A stretch of 64,000 nucleotides of DNA from Dyadobacter chenwenxiniae (GCF_022869785.1 NZ_CP094997.1:1116001-1180000); one strand, 5' to 3'. Shown: positions 9,579 through 18,666, counted from the stretch's first letter. Numbers and translations are program-made. The notes: a model not told the origin generated them from the letters alone.

Positions 9579-11163
9579 ATGATGAAAAAGCAAATACTTT
9601 CGCTGGGAACGCTGGCCTGCCTGACCATCGGTGGCTGCGATAACTCCCTGGATAATGTCAAAAACCAGTCGAGCTACAACGACGACACTTACTTCACAAC
9701 GCCCGCCACGATTTCAGAAGCTGTTACAGCCACTTATGGGTTGTTGCTGTACAAAGGGCTGTATTCCAGGGACTTTTATTATTTAATGGATCTCACCGGC
9801 AATGAAGCAGAGGCAGATGCGCCGCTGCTGGGGGACGTTTTGCAGCTGCACGATTACAGCTACGCGTCCAACCATGCGCAGATCAATGACCTGTGGTCTA
9901 CTACTTATAAAATGACATTCCGGGCGAATCTGGTGATTGACAAAGCTTCGAAAATCACACCTGCGAACGACGCAGATAAACAAAAACTGGCCCAGTATGT
10001 CTCCGAAGCTTATTTTTTGAAGGCATATGCAGAATTTTTGCTCGTAACGCTTTGGGGCAGGGTGCCTATCCGGAAGGATTATGGTGATAACGACGAATTT
10101 TATCTGCCAAGGGCAAGCATGGAAGAAAGCTGGAAGCAGGTAGAGTCCGACCTCACCAATGCCATTAGCGGGCTGCCTGTCACGTATCCTGCGAGCGATC
10201 TGGGGCGGGTCACGAAGGGTGCGGCCATTGCACTTTTAGGTAAGGCATTTTTATACCAAAAGAAATACGCGGAAGCCGCCGCACAATTCGAGTTGCTTAC
10301 GAAGGCCCCCTACACCTATGATCTGGTAAAAAACCTGGACGAGCTCTTCACCAAATCGCCGGTGAAAAACGCAGAATCGGTATTTGACGTCCCGCACCAA
10401 AGAATGGGGCGGCTGGGCCGAAGGTAGCCCTTACTATATGTTTGGCTCACAGGAAGGATCGGGAAGCGGCAAAAATACGTTGACCGGCCGCGCCATGGAA
10501 TACGGCTGGAACGACTGGCGCAATGTGTTTATATCCGATGCGGCTGTCAAAGCATTCACTTACAAAGACCAGGCAGGCAAGACCTATGTTGATCCGAGAG
10601 CCCAAAACACGTTTTACGGAGACAAGGCCAGCGGGGGGGACGTGACCTATTGCGACAAATGCACTGCCGGGGCGAAGCCTTATCCCTTTACAGAAAACGG
10701 CAATGGCTACCGGTGGCGGAAATACGAGCCCTACGAATACAAGGAAAAAGGCGAATTGCCGCAATCGGACATCAATTCGCAGATCATCCGCTATGCCGAT
10801 GTGATGCTAATGCTCGCGGAAGCACAAACTCAACTCGGAAAAATAGGGGAGGCCCTGCCATTGGTCAACAAAGTGCGCGCACGCTCCGGTGCATTCGCCT
10901 ACACAACGCTGGGTAGCAAAGACGAGGCTATGAAAAAGATCATGCTGGAACGCCAGCTCGAACTGGCCGGTGAGCAGGTGCGCTGGTTTGACCTGATCCG
11001 CTGGGGCATTGCCAAAGAAACGCTAAACGCCGAGAAGAAAGCCAAATATCCGGCTTCAAGCCAATCTTTTTTTCAGGACAAACATGTATTGTTCCCTATT
11101 CCCTTAACCGAGAAGAACACCAATCCGCTGGTCGCGAAAGACATTAGCAACGACTGGAATTAA
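9579..11163 (+). pseudogene. SusD/RagB family nutrient-binding lipoprotein, interrupted by a 1-base frameshift
   Basis: Surface glycan- or nutrient-binding partner of the preceding SusC. The lipobox LTIGGC gives Cys20. The tetratricopeptide-like core is visible (AYFLKAYAEFLLVTLWG, and GRVTKGAAIALLGKAFLY). The C-terminal half has the usual IIRYADVMLMLAEAQTQLG and ERQLELAGEQVRWFDLIRWG. The frame breaks at 10399-10401 (AAA): removing one A restores SVFDVPHQ directly into EWGGWAEGSPYY. The restored protein is 527 residues, normal for SusD. As written, translation ends at 10427 after 282 residues. It may be a real mutation or a sequencing error. Confidence 0.9.
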
Positions 11164-11190
11164 GAGCCAGATTGTTTTCAGATCTTTGAT

Positions 11191-11220
11191 AAAACCCGCT
11201 GGCGTCTGTCAGCGGGTTTT
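11191..11220. terminator. Rho-independent terminator, bidirectional
   Basis: A perfect 11-bp stem, AAAACCCGCTG at 11191-11201 and CAGCGGGTTTT at 11210-11220, with an 8-base loop. A-rich and T-rich ends let it work on both strands. It closes the sigma-FecR-SusC-SusD run and faces the VOC gene on the other strand. Confidence 0.85.
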
Positions 11221-11308
11221 ATTTTGCCAGATTATTGTTGCTATCAGCATCAAATTGCTCTTCGTCCGCTTACGAGCCATATCTTTTCACTTAAAAAAAG
11301 TCTCGGAA

Positions 11309-11698
11309 CTACTCTCTGTTTTTAACAATATAGACTGAGCCCGCCGGATCGGTGATCCAATGCATATTGTCAGGAAGCTCTTCCAGTTCGTCACACGTTG
11401 AAATGCCGTGGGATTTCAGATATTCAGTTGCTGCCGGGACATTTTCCACATTGAGTTCCAGCCACGTTTCGGAGTGTGTATAATTATCGACGCAGTCCAG
11501 CCACATGACATTGTTGCCGAAGCTGACCCGGTGTGTTTTTGAAACCGTCGGATTTGTAATCGGCCGTTCTTCAACGTCGAGTTTAAGAATGTCGCGATAG
11601 AATCCAACTGTCGCTTCGTACTTTCCCTTTGGGATTTTTACGGCAATATTAATGCCGCCTTCAAATTTGATATCCATGTCAATTGCCGTTTCATGCAT
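11309..11698 (-). CDS. VOC (glyoxalase/bleomycin resistance) superfamily protein
   Basis: Small cytoplasmic protein of 129 residues with one vicinal-oxygen-chelate repeat pair: INIAVKIPKGKYEATVGFYRDIL at the start, and WITDPAGSVYIVKN at the end, which is the usual last beta strand with its DP turn. A second start at residue 8 (MDIKFEGG) is equally possible. The family covers metal-dependent isomerases, dioxygenases and antibiotic-binding proteins, and the substrate cannot be read from sequence. Another VOC gene lies 96 bases upstream on the same strand, but the two are not close copies. Confidence 0.8.
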   Translation of the reverse strand: MHETAIDMDIKFEGGINIAVKIPKGKYEATVGFYRDILKLDVEERPITNPTVSKTHRVSFGNNVMWLDCVDNYTHSETWLELNVENVPAATEYLKSHGISTCDELEELPDNMHWITDPAGSVYIVKNRE

Positions 11699-11794
11699 AG
11701 AACAAAACTACCCACTGCGGCATAGACATTTGTGGGGGATATAAGACAACAGTAAGGGCGAGTTGAGACAGTTGTTCGTCGATTTATTTAAAAG

Positions 11795-12166
11795 TTATAA
11801 CTTATTGAAGAACTCTCCGAAATGCCATAAGACACCGGAAGGATCGTGAACGAAGCATTCCCGGCCCCAATGCTCAACACGAATCGGAGTGAGCCGCACA
11901 TCTTTGTATTTGGCCGGAAGGTTGAGCGACACAAGTTCATCCCACGTGTTTTGTACATTTTGTACTTCGAGGAAGATCATGGTGTTGTCGATCCAATCCT
12001 GGACAAACGCATCTTGCAGGTAAAAACCCACATTTTCTGTTGTGAAAAGGGACATGTCGGATGAGATTACGACTTCCTTAAAGCCCAAGTCGCGATAGAA
12101 ATTTCGGGATACTTCAAAGCTCCGGCACCCTATAAATGGCCGGATGGATCGTGATGATTGCTTCAT
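11795..12166 (-). CDS. VOC superfamily protein (glyoxalase-like)
   Basis: 123 residues with the single-domain VOC pattern: an opening PFIGCRSFEVSRNFYRDLGF, the middle strand TMIFLEVQNVQNTWDEL, and the closing ECFVHDPSGVLWHFGEF with the conserved DPSG turn and an Asp/His/Glu-rich metal-site region. Function beyond the fold is unknown. It is co-oriented with the neighbouring VOC gene, and no promoter is obvious between them. Confidence 0.82.
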   Translation of the reverse strand: MKQSSRSIRPFIGCRSFEVSRNFYRDLGFKEVVISSDMSLFTTENVGFYLQDAFVQDWIDNTMIFLEVQNVQNTWDELVSLNLPAKYKDVRLTPIRVEHWGRECFVHDPSGVLWHFGEFFNKL

Positions 12167-12277
12167 ATTCTTGCTTTTTTTTAATCAAAAATAAGTCTTT
12201 GGTCTGATTTGCTTCCAATCCTTTTTCATTTGCGCGTACTGCTCATGACTTTCTGCCTGCTTCCACATGCCATAAAA

Positions 12278-12640
12278 TCATGGATTCTGTTTTATTTCCT
12301 GTTTCCGCATAGGCATCGCATCAATTAGCCCAAATAGTTTGTCAGGAGTCACAACTTCGCTCGATTTTAATTTTTCACCACCATCACGGCCGATCAAAAT
12401 AAATGTGAATGCGTTTGCGGTGTCAAGTTCCCATCTGTGCCATTCCTGGGCGTTTCGCTTCGAGTAAGGAAAAGATTTTATCTCAATATCACGTTCCAGG
12501 ATATCCTTCCGGTGCCCTTCAAGTGCATTCATTTGCGCTTTCCATTTCGCCAGACCATTTTCGGTGTAAAAGAGCAGGACCTTGCGGGGCTGGTCCGCTA
12601 AGAGCATTGCGACGAGTGTTAATCCTATTAGTGCTTTCAT
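12278..12640 (-). CDS. DUF4174 domain protein, secreted or periplasmic
   Basis: 120 residues. A short N-terminal hydrophobic segment (ALIGLTLVAMLLA) looks like a signal peptide, followed by KVLLFYTENGLAKWKAQMNALEGH. The FTFILIGRDGGEKLKSSEVVTPDKLFGLIDAMPMRKQE segment is the diagnostic end of the DUF4174 family, a thioredoxin-like fold without a CxxC pair. The role of the family is not known. It stands alone between the VOC genes and an amidase remnant. Confidence 0.8.
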   Translation of the reverse strand: MKALIGLTLVAMLLADQPRKVLLFYTENGLAKWKAQMNALEGHRKDILERDIEIKSFPYSKRNAQEWHRWELDTANAFTFILIGRDGGEKLKSSEVVTPDKLFGLIDAMPMRKQEIKQNP

Positions 12641-12736
12641 AACATTGCTTCTTAAAATATTCTGCCAGCACTATCCGGATGAAGGCTGGCCGGTTGCAAA
12701 TGTTGGACTCGAGCCGCGAATTGCTCCATACAAATT

Positions 12737-13135
12737 TTGGCAAACCTCTTAGCAAAAGCTGTGACAAATGTCAACGTGAGATTGTGTCATATGACTTCGT
12801 TTCAGCCGGAGCGCCTGCGTGACGGGTTTGCGGGATATTTTCAAAAATATGACGCCTTGGTTACTCCCGTGCTGCCGATCCCGGCACACAAGCACGGCGT
12901 AGAACAGTTCATAATCAACGGTCAGACGGTGGATGCCACTTATCTTCAGGGAGCCACCGTGCCGCTTAATGTCACTGGCTTGCCAGGGATCGCGATGCGG
13001 TTCGGTACGAGCAAAGAAGGCTTGCCCATAGCCGTTCAGATTGTCGGGAGCTGGCTGGCCGAATCGACCATTTTGCACATTGCGTCACTGCTGGAAAGTG
13101 TCAGCGAAGTGCGCGATCTGCACCCTATTCCCTGA
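12737..13135 (+). pseudogene. C-terminal remnant of an amidase-signature enzyme
   Basis: Only about the last 110 residues of an amidase of the amidase-signature family are present. The recognisable part runs from RLRDGFAGYFQKYDALVTPVLPIPAHKHG through TYLQGATVPLNVTGLPGIAMRFG to GLPIAVQIVGSWLAESTILHIASLLE, which is the usual end of a 450-540-residue enzyme. The catalytic Ser-Ser-Lys core, which lies N-terminal to this, is missing, and the gene before it starts only 100 bases away. Similarity begins near 12790, so any start codon before that is accidental. It is a deletion relic. Confidence 0.8.
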
Positions 13136-13153
13136 ATGCTGAGCTGAGCATTA

Positions 13154-13765
13154 TCAAGAACCTTCCGGATTTTCCGGAAGGTTTATTGTAGATCTTGTGA
13201 AATCTTTTCGGATACGGCTCAATGTCTCTCGGGAAATGCCCAGATAAGACGCTACCATGTGCAGCGGCACATTATTAAAAATGCTCGGATAGGTTTTTTC
13301 AAATTCAAGATATTTTTCGGTAGCAGAATAACTGATCAAATAATAAATGCGTCGCTGGCTTGCCTCGTAGGCGTTTGCAGTAAGTCTTTCGTAAAAAAGT
13401 TTAAGCGCTGGGATCGTTTGAAGTAATTCCAGCCATTGCGCTTTTGTCCACAGGATAACCGTGCTGGCAGCCAGCGCTTCAATGTTATATGCGGAGGCGG
13501 TCTCGTGGTTGAAACTTTCCTGATCGGTAATCCACCAGTTTTCAACACCGAACCGGACCGTATGATCCGTCCCGTTTTTGTCGAACCTGTAAAGCCGGCA
13601 GCATCCGCTGGCAATGAAACAGTTATATCGCCAAACCTCACCCTCATGCAAAATGGATTGCCATTTACGCAGTTTTCTTTCAGTGCTCGCTGTCCTGATG
13701 ATTTCCAGCTCCTGGTCGGAAATGTCTGTGTGCTTGCGTAAATATTTTTCAAAGACTTCAAACAT
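13154..13765 (-). CDS. Crp/Fnr family transcriptional regulator
   Basis: 203 residues. An N-terminal cyclic-nucleotide-binding-type beta barrel spans about 25-120 (LHEGEVWRYNCFIASGCCRLYRFD). A helical linker and a C-terminal winged helix follow, with MVASYLGISRETLSRIRKDF near 172-190 as recognition helix. No cysteine cluster for an iron-sulfur centre is seen. This is the common Bacteroidota group that resembles a second Crp/Fnr in this window (35294-35881). It is divergent from the short-chain dehydrogenase at 13871, its likely target by position. Confidence 0.92.
   Translation of the reverse strand: MFEVFEKYLRKHTDISDQELEIIRTASTERKLRKWQSILHEGEVWRYNCFIASGCCRLYRFDKNGTDHTVRFGVENWWITDQESFNHETASAYNIEALAASTVILWTKAQWLELLQTIPALKLFYERLTANAYEASQRRIYYLISYSATEKYLEFEKTYPSIFNNVPLHMVASYLGISRETLSRIRKDFTRSTINLPENPEGS
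13159..13183. terminator. Hairpin at the 3' end of the Crp/Fnr gene
   Basis: AACCTTCCGG at 13159-13168 pairs perfectly with CCGGAAGGTT at 13174-13183 around a 5-base loop. It overlaps the last codons of the Crp/Fnr gene and faces the amidase remnant. No long T-tract follows on either strand, so its termination strength is uncertain. Confidence 0.45.
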
Positions 13766-13870
13766 ATAATTGGTTCTTGTTTTCAGTGAAATGTATAAGT
13801 CTATCCATAGATTGTCAAAGCAGAAAGCTTAGCTAACGGAGAACTTTGTGTCAATCAAAAAAAACAATTT

Positions 13871-14636
13871 ATGGACACAAATCATCATCGCAAAATTCTC
13901 CTGGTAACCGGAGGCAGCCGGGGAATAGGAAAAAGCATAGCATTGAGTGCTGCGAAGCGCGGCATCGACGTTATCCTGACCTACAATCATAATGCTGAAC
14001 AGGGCAACGCTGTTGCAAGCGCAATCAATAACAACGGGGGCAAAGCTGTTGCGCTGCATTTGGATTCGTCGAAAACCGCTAGTTTAGATGGCTTTGCAAC
14101 GCAGGTTTCACAGTTGCTTAAAAGTGAATGGGGGAGGGAAAACCTGGATTACCTGGTCAATAATGCAGGAATCTCGCAACGCATGCTGATCAAAGACACG
14201 ACTGAGGACATCTTTGATGAACTTGTGAATGTCAATCTGAAGGGCGTTTTCTTTTTGACTCAAAAAGCTGATGCCTTTAATTAATGACGGCGGGCAAATT
14301 ATCAACATTTCCTCAGGACTTGCCCGATTTGCATTTCCCGGGGTTGCTGTGTATGGAGCGCTCAAAGCGGCCCTGGAATCACTGACGCGTTATTTTGCCA
14401 AGGAATACGCAGAGAGGAAAATTCGGGTTAACAGCGTTGCACCCGGAGCTATCGATACGGAATTTGGCGGAGGCAAAGGAGACGAAGCGCACCGGTCACA
14501 GGTCGCCTCGATGACTGCGCTTGGCCGACTGGGAGAGGCGGAGGATGTCGGTGATTTTGTGGCATCGCTGCTTTCGGAAGACAGCCGGTTTGTAAATGCC
14601 CAGCGTATAGAAGTGGGCGGAGGCATTATGATCTGA
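13871..14636 (+). pseudogene. Short-chain dehydrogenase/reductase, interrupted by a 1-base frameshift
   Basis: NAD(P)-dependent oxidoreductase of the classical SDR family. The cofactor motif TGGSRGIG is at residues 14-21. NNAG follows (LDYLVNNAGIS), then INISSG and the catalytic YGALK (Tyr-x-x-x-Lys). The end (AEDVGDFVASLLSEDSRFVNAQRIEVGGG) is typical. The frame breaks at the five-A run 14262-14266: with one A fewer the protein reads FFLTQKLMPLINDGGQIINIS without a gap, giving about 254 residues. As written it stops at 14284, before the catalytic tyrosine. It is divergent from a Crp/Fnr regulator. Confidence 0.9.
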
Positions 14637-14711
14637 ACATTCAGGGGAGAAGCTTAGCTCGCTCCCCCGAATTTTTGATATATTCGAGTACAAGGAATTT
14701 CAATGTAACCA

Positions 14712-15606
14712 ATGGAATACACCGACATTAAGTCCATCTCGCAGCTACTTTCATTTTTTCCACTATGAAAAGCCGGTCCACCCTTTGATAGCGGTTGTGG
14801 ATTTGGCCAAAGTCGACCGATCGCACAGAACGCCCGATGCAGCGTACCGCCTCGATCTTTATTCCATTGCTTGTAAAAAAATTGAAGGTTCGTTCAAATA
14901 CGGGCGTACGGATTACGACTTTAACGAAGGTTCGCTCATGTTCACCGCGCCTGACCAGGTTTTGTCGCCGGGCATTGAAAACAAAGTGGAAGGCTGGGCG
15001 ATCTACATCCATCCCGACTTTCTACACGCTAGCAAAAAGGGGCAACATTTAACCAGTTACACGTTTTTCGGTTATGACACGCACGAATGCCTGCACATTT
15101 CAGATGCCGAAGAGAAAGTGCTTAAAGATTGTCTGGAAAATATCACCAGGGAAATTTCTACAAATCTCGATACACATTCCCAAAATCTGATCCTGACAAA
15201 TCTTGAACTCATGCTGTCTTATTGTTCACGGTTTTACGACCGGCAGTTTCTGACAAGGGCAAAAGTTAGCAACGAAATCGTGGAAAAATTTGACCGGATT
15301 CTGAACGACTATTTTTCGCAGGAAACCTTAATTGAAATAGGATTACCGGATGTTAAATATTTTGCATCGCAACTCAATTTGTCACCCAATTACCTCACGG
15401 ATCTTTTGACAAAATATACCGGGAAGTCTACGAACGAGCACATACATTTAAAACTAATAGACAAAGCGAAACAATTGCTTTGGAGCACGAATGCACCCAT
15501 CAGCGCCATCGCCTATGACCTGGGTTTCGAGCACCCATCCCATTTCACAAAGCTCTTTAAAAACAAAACCGGTCACGCTCCGAAGATGTACAGGAATTTG
15601 AATTGA
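14712..15606 (+). pseudogene. AraC family transcriptional regulator, 5' frameshift in a T run
   Basis: Transcription regulator with an N-terminal cupin-like sensing part and a C-terminal AraC helix-turn-helix (LTKYTGKSTNEHIHLKLIDKAKQLL, then AIAYDLGFEHPSHFTKLFKNKTG). The open frame 14785-15606 has only a TTG to begin with. An ATG at 14712 opens MEYTDIKSISQLLSFF and runs into the same protein (HYEKPVHPLIAVVD) if one T of the six-T run 14754-14759 is removed, which restores the usual beginning of this family (about 297 residues). If the run is correct as written, the product starts at an internal codon and lacks its first 25 residues. Confidence 0.82.
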
Positions 15607-15704
15607 ATGTGACTTATTTGGTCTCGCAGCACCGATTTTTACCGAAAAGCGGAATTCCCCATCCTTTACAACGGCCATATCTAAGAATTCCCGGGAGGCC
15701 TGCT

Positions 15705-16346
15705 TCATAAGGAACTGTAACCTTCAACCTGTTTGAGCATCTCCAGCGATTTCATGACAGGGTCCCAATCTTTTCCACTGAAAATGAGCTTAAACCACTT
15801 TTTGTTATGGTTTTCGTATTTGATATTGAAAAAAAGCCACAGGGACACAATCAGGAAAACCAATGTCACCATGACCTGCGCGGCTAACCACGTGGGATGC
15901 CTGAACATTTTTTGCTGTATGCTGAATGTTGTCCAGATCGGCGCGTGCAAAAACATCAGTCGGTAAATTAACAGCGTTGTGCTCTTCAAATAAGCCAGCC
16001 GGTATTGCGTTTTGAGCAGTGCTTCGCCCAGATCGGTCTGATAGATCAACACAACCTGATAAATATTAATGCCGATTACGACTGCCATTAACACCACATG
16101 GATGGCTATGGAAAACCAGAAAAACGGGCTCGCATAGGCATAGGTGTGGTAAAGTACAATGCTCAGGAACGCTGCCCATATGGAACCAAGGACAATGACG
16201 AAAATCTTCATCGGGACCATTGAGCCGACTAATGACTTGATTTTTATCAGCGTGATGGCGTAGGCATTTTGCCGGTTTAAAATAAGGTTTTCTTCAAGTT
16301 TTTGCCCGTAGCTGCGCCATAATGTGATGAATTCAGACTCTTGCAT
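15705..16346 (-). CDS. Hypothetical four-helix membrane protein paired with an ECF sigma factor
   Basis: 213 residues, no family recognised. Four hydrophobic helices are visible: FVIVLGSIWAAFLSIVLYH, FFWFSIAIHVVLMAVVIGIN, LIYRLMFLHAPIWTTF (weaker) and LAAQVMVTLVFLIVSLWLFF. A charged N-terminus (MQESEFITLWRSYGQKLEENL) and a cytoplasmic-looking C-terminal tail flank them. It starts 3 bases after the sigma-factor stop, so the two are co-transcribed and probably coupled. By position it may be the membrane anti-sigma partner, although no zinc-finger or FecR-like domain is present. Confidence 0.75.
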   Translation of the reverse strand: MQESEFITLWRSYGQKLEENLILNRQNAYAITLIKIKSLVGSMVPMKIFVIVLGSIWAAFLSIVLYHTYAYASPFFWFSIAIHVVLMAVVIGINIYQVVLIYQTDLGEALLKTQYRLAYLKSTTLLIYRLMFLHAPIWTTFSIQQKMFRHPTWLAAQVMVTLVFLIVSLWLFFNIKYENHNKKWFKLIFSGKDWDPVMKSLEMLKQVEGYSSL

Positions 16347-16349
16347 AAT

Positions 16350-16862
16350 CTAACTTTTAGAGGTGATAAATTTTTGTTTAAGCTGCTCTTTGATCCTGCT
16401 AACCTTTGTTGAAACATTCGAAATGGTGATGCCTAAAATCTCGGATATTTCTTGCTGGCTCCGTTCTTCGAGATATAGTAATATGAGGGCCCGGTCAAGT
16501 TCTTTCAGTTCCCTGATAAATGTGTTGAGCATCGACAATTCCGTATCGACGTCTGGCTGTACATCAGCCACCGTGATGAAGCTGATAATGTCGTCGGTCA
16601 GCGGCTGATTGAGCCTCGCCCGGCTTGCCTGCTTTCGGTAAAATGATATAGAAACGTTCAGCGCTATACGGTAAATCCAGGTCGTCAGTCGGAATTGCTG
16701 GTCATACCTGGGAAATGCAAGCCAGAGTTGTATGATTATTTCCTGAATAAGATCTTTCCTGTTTTCCCGGTCTATACAATACGCGTTGGCCACTTTATAA
16801 ATGATCCCCTTGTTGTCCTCGATCACATTCAGGAATTGGTTGGCATCTGGTGGAAGCGGCAT
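16350..16862 (-). CDS. ECF RNA polymerase sigma-70 factor
   Basis: 170 residues. Region 2 is near 20-90 (RKDLIQEIIIQLWLAFPRYDQQFRLTTWIYRIALNVSISFYRK), containing the core-binding and -10 recognition helices. Region 4 is near 110-165 (LDRALILLYLEERSQQEISEILGITISNVSTKVSRIKEQLKQKF) with a clear helix-turn-helix. It resembles the RpoE-like group found in Bacteroidota with a downstream membrane protein. It belongs to a different group from the FecI-like factor at 4243 and has no FecR/SusC partner nearby. Confidence 0.92.
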   Translation of the reverse strand: MPLPPDANQFLNVIEDNKGIIYKVANAYCIDRENRKDLIQEIIIQLWLAFPRYDQQFRLTTWIYRIALNVSISFYRKQASRARLNQPLTDDIISFITVADVQPDVDTELSMLNTFIRELKELDRALILLYLEERSQQEISEILGITISNVSTKVSRIKEQLKQKFITSKS

Positions 16863-17004
16863 GTAGCATTCTGTTTGTAGCTAAGGAAGATAAACTGGTT
16901 TATACAATTATTCGCAGCAACAATGATTATATCACAGGGTAGCGGATAATTTTTTTGAAAGCAGATTAATACATAAGTTTAAGAATTGACCACGGAACGA
17001 TAAA

Positions 17005-17349
17005 ATGATGTCAGACAAAAACAAGGCAATCTTACTAAAAGGCAATGCGGCCATTTCCGAAGGGGATCATGAAGGATTTTTATCGCTCTGCACAGAAGAT
17101 ACGGAGTGGACCTTTGTAGGAGACACGGTTCTGAAGGGAAAAGAAGCCGTACGCCAGTGGATGGCAAAAACGTACATAAAACCGCCCAAAGTTACGGTCG
17201 CCAACCTGATTGCCGAGGGTGACTACCTTATAGCAACCGGCGATGTTGCCGTCATGGAGGCCGACGGCAACGAAACCCGCAGTGCATACTGCGACATCTG
17301 GCGCTTTCGGGGCGAACAACTTGCGGAACTAACCGCTTTTGTCATTTAA
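17005..17349 (+). CDS. NTF2-like/SnoaL family protein
   Basis: 114 residues with the cone-shaped NTF2-like fold signature: AISEGDHEGFLSLCTEDTEWTFVGD, KGKEAVRQWMAKTY and YCDIWRFRGEQLAELTAFVI. Members include ketosteroid-isomerase-like enzymes and small-molecule-binding proteins, and no specific substrate can be given. It is convergent with the reductase at 17435, with a terminator between them. Confidence 0.82.
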   Translation: MMSDKNKAILLKGNAAISEGDHEGFLSLCTEDTEWTFVGDTVLKGKEAVRQWMAKTYIKPPKVTVANLIAEGDYLIATGDVAVMEADGNETRSAYCDIWRFRGEQLAELTAFVI

Positions 17350-17354
17350 AACAA

Positions 17355-17388
17355 AACCCGCCTAGCGCTGGAACACGAGAGGCGGGTT
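17355..17388. terminator. Terminator hairpin between convergent genes
   Basis: AACCCGCCT at 17355-17363 pairs with AGGCGGGTT at 17380-17388 around a 16-base loop, with A-rich sequence on the left. It lies between the NTF2-like gene and the convergent SDR gene and could serve both. Confidence 0.65.
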
Positions 17389-17434
17389 GCGTTTAAAGGC
17401 AGGATATGAAAGCAATGAGGTTGTAATATTGGCG

Positions 17435-18175
17435 TTAGGCGTTGAGTCCGCCGTCGATCGTAACCCAGGATCCGGTAATAAATTTTCCTTCTTCACTAGC
17501 CAGGAACGCAACCAGACCGGCAACGTCTTCACCTGTGCCGTATGTCGGGATCGCCATTCTACCCCGGAGAAAATCAGCCAGTTCGCCGGTTGCCGGGTTC
17601 ATGTCGGTGTCCGTAGGTCCGGGTTGCACGAGGCTCACAGAAATGCCTTTCGGTCCTAGGTCGCGGGCCAGGCCGCGGGTAAACCCTTGCAATGTGGATT
17701 TGCTCATGGTGTACAATGTGGACTGGGGCCCCAGCGCGTTGTCTCCCATATTGCTCCCGATGGTGATGATCCGCCCGCCGGATTTGAGATGTTTCACGGC
17801 TTCTAGGGATGCCACAAAAACTGCTTTTACATTGACATCCATCACCGCGTCGTAATCCTCGATGGTATGTTCGCCGAACTCTTTTCCAATGTATACGCCG
17901 GCATTGCTCACCAGAATATCAAGTCCGCCAAAAGCGTCCACCGTTTTCTTTACGGCACCGGTCACTTCTTCCATCCGGGTATTATCCGCAGCAATGGCAA
18001 TAGCCTGGCCGCCGGCTGCGGATATTTCCGCTGCGAGTGCCTCTGCTTTCTCTGCTGAACGTGCGTAGGTGAATGCTACTTTCGCTCCGTCTGCTGCCAA
18101 ACGACGCACGATCGCAGCGCCTATGCCACGGCTGCCCCCAGTAACCAATGCTATTTTATTTTCTAGCTTTTTCAT
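17435..18175 (-). CDS. Short-chain dehydrogenase (3-oxoacyl-ACP reductase-like)
   Basis: 246-residue classical SDR. The cofactor motif TGGSRGIG is near 12-19, NAGVYIG follows, then the catalytic Ser (TIGSNMGD) and YTMSK (Tyr-x-x-x-Lys). It ends GSWVTIDGGLNA, the usual SDR ending. It reduces or oxidises a small alcohol/ketone with NAD(P)H. It is divergent from an HxlR regulator, with a palindrome between them. HxlR regulators often control such oxidoreductases in response to electrophiles, so a detoxification role is plausible but inferred. Confidence 0.92.
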   Translation of the reverse strand: MKKLENKIALVTGGSRGIGAAIVRRLAADGAKVAFTYARSAEKAEALAAEISAAGGQAIAIAADNTRMEEVTGAVKKTVDAFGGLDILVSNAGVYIGKEFGEHTIEDYDAVMDVNVKAVFVASLEAVKHLKSGGRIITIGSNMGDNALGPQSTLYTMSKSTLQGFTRGLARDLGPKGISVSLVQPGPTDTDMNPATGELADFLRGRMAIPTYGTGEDVAGLVAFLASEEGKFITGSWVTIDGGLNA

Positions 18176-18203
18176 AACAACAATTTTGTTTTCTATTACG
18201 ACA

Positions 18204-18263
18204 CAAACCTACGGCACTTCCTTTATATTTGTAAGCAAGCAACAAATTGTTAGGTACCAACAA
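18204..18263. promoter_or_regulatory. Divergent promoters and palindrome between SDR and HxlR genes
   Basis: Minus strand: TAGGTTTG at 18211-18204 fits TAnnTTTG, 29 bp before the SDR start. Plus strand: TATATTTG at 18224-18231 also fits, 43 bp before the HxlR start. An inverted repeat TTGTT-N7-AACAA at 18247-18263, centred on GGTACC, lies between the plus-strand -7 element and the HxlR start. It is a plausible HxlR operator. I found no good -33 box at normal spacing for either promoter. Confidence 0.45.
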
Positions 18264-18274
18264 AAAAGTAAGAA

Positions 18275-18661
18275 ATGAGAAAGGAGACATCCACCAATGC
18301 TTTGAACGAGAGAATGATCATCGACAGCTGCGGTATGGCTTATACGCTCGGTGTGTTGGGCGGTCGCTGGAAGCCCGCCATCCTGTGCAGGCTCATGCAC
18401 GGCACATTGCGCTACGGCGAACTCAAAAAGTCAATTTTAGGGATTTCTGAAAGAATGCTTGTAGCCCAGCTTCGTGAGCTGGAGAGCGACGGAATCGTTC
18501 AGCGAAAGGTATTTCCCGAAGTCCCGCCCCGCGTTGAGTACGAAATGACCGAACTGGGGCTATCCATGCAAGAAGTCCTCGCTGCAATGTCGGACTGGGG
18601 TAATATGCACAGAAGCGTGAGCAATGATCGTGCGCTTGCCGCCTCATCCGAAGCGCACTAA
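18275..18661 (+). CDS. HxlR family transcriptional regulator
   Basis: 128 residues with the HxlR winged helix: YTLGVLGGRWKPAILCRLMHGTLRYGELKKSI, then GISERMLVAQLRELESDGIVQRKVFPEVPPRVEYEMTELG. The cysteine in MIIDSCGMAYTLG near residue 15 is where many HxlR proteins carry a redox-sensing Cys. It is divergent from the SDR gene and probably represses it. A strong hairpin follows the stop. Confidence 0.92.
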   Translation: MRKETSTNALNERMIIDSCGMAYTLGVLGGRWKPAILCRLMHGTLRYGELKKSILGISERMLVAQLRELESDGIVQRKVFPEVPPRVEYEMTELGLSMQEVLAAMSDWGNMHRSVSNDRALAASSEAH

Positions 18662-18666
18662 CGATG

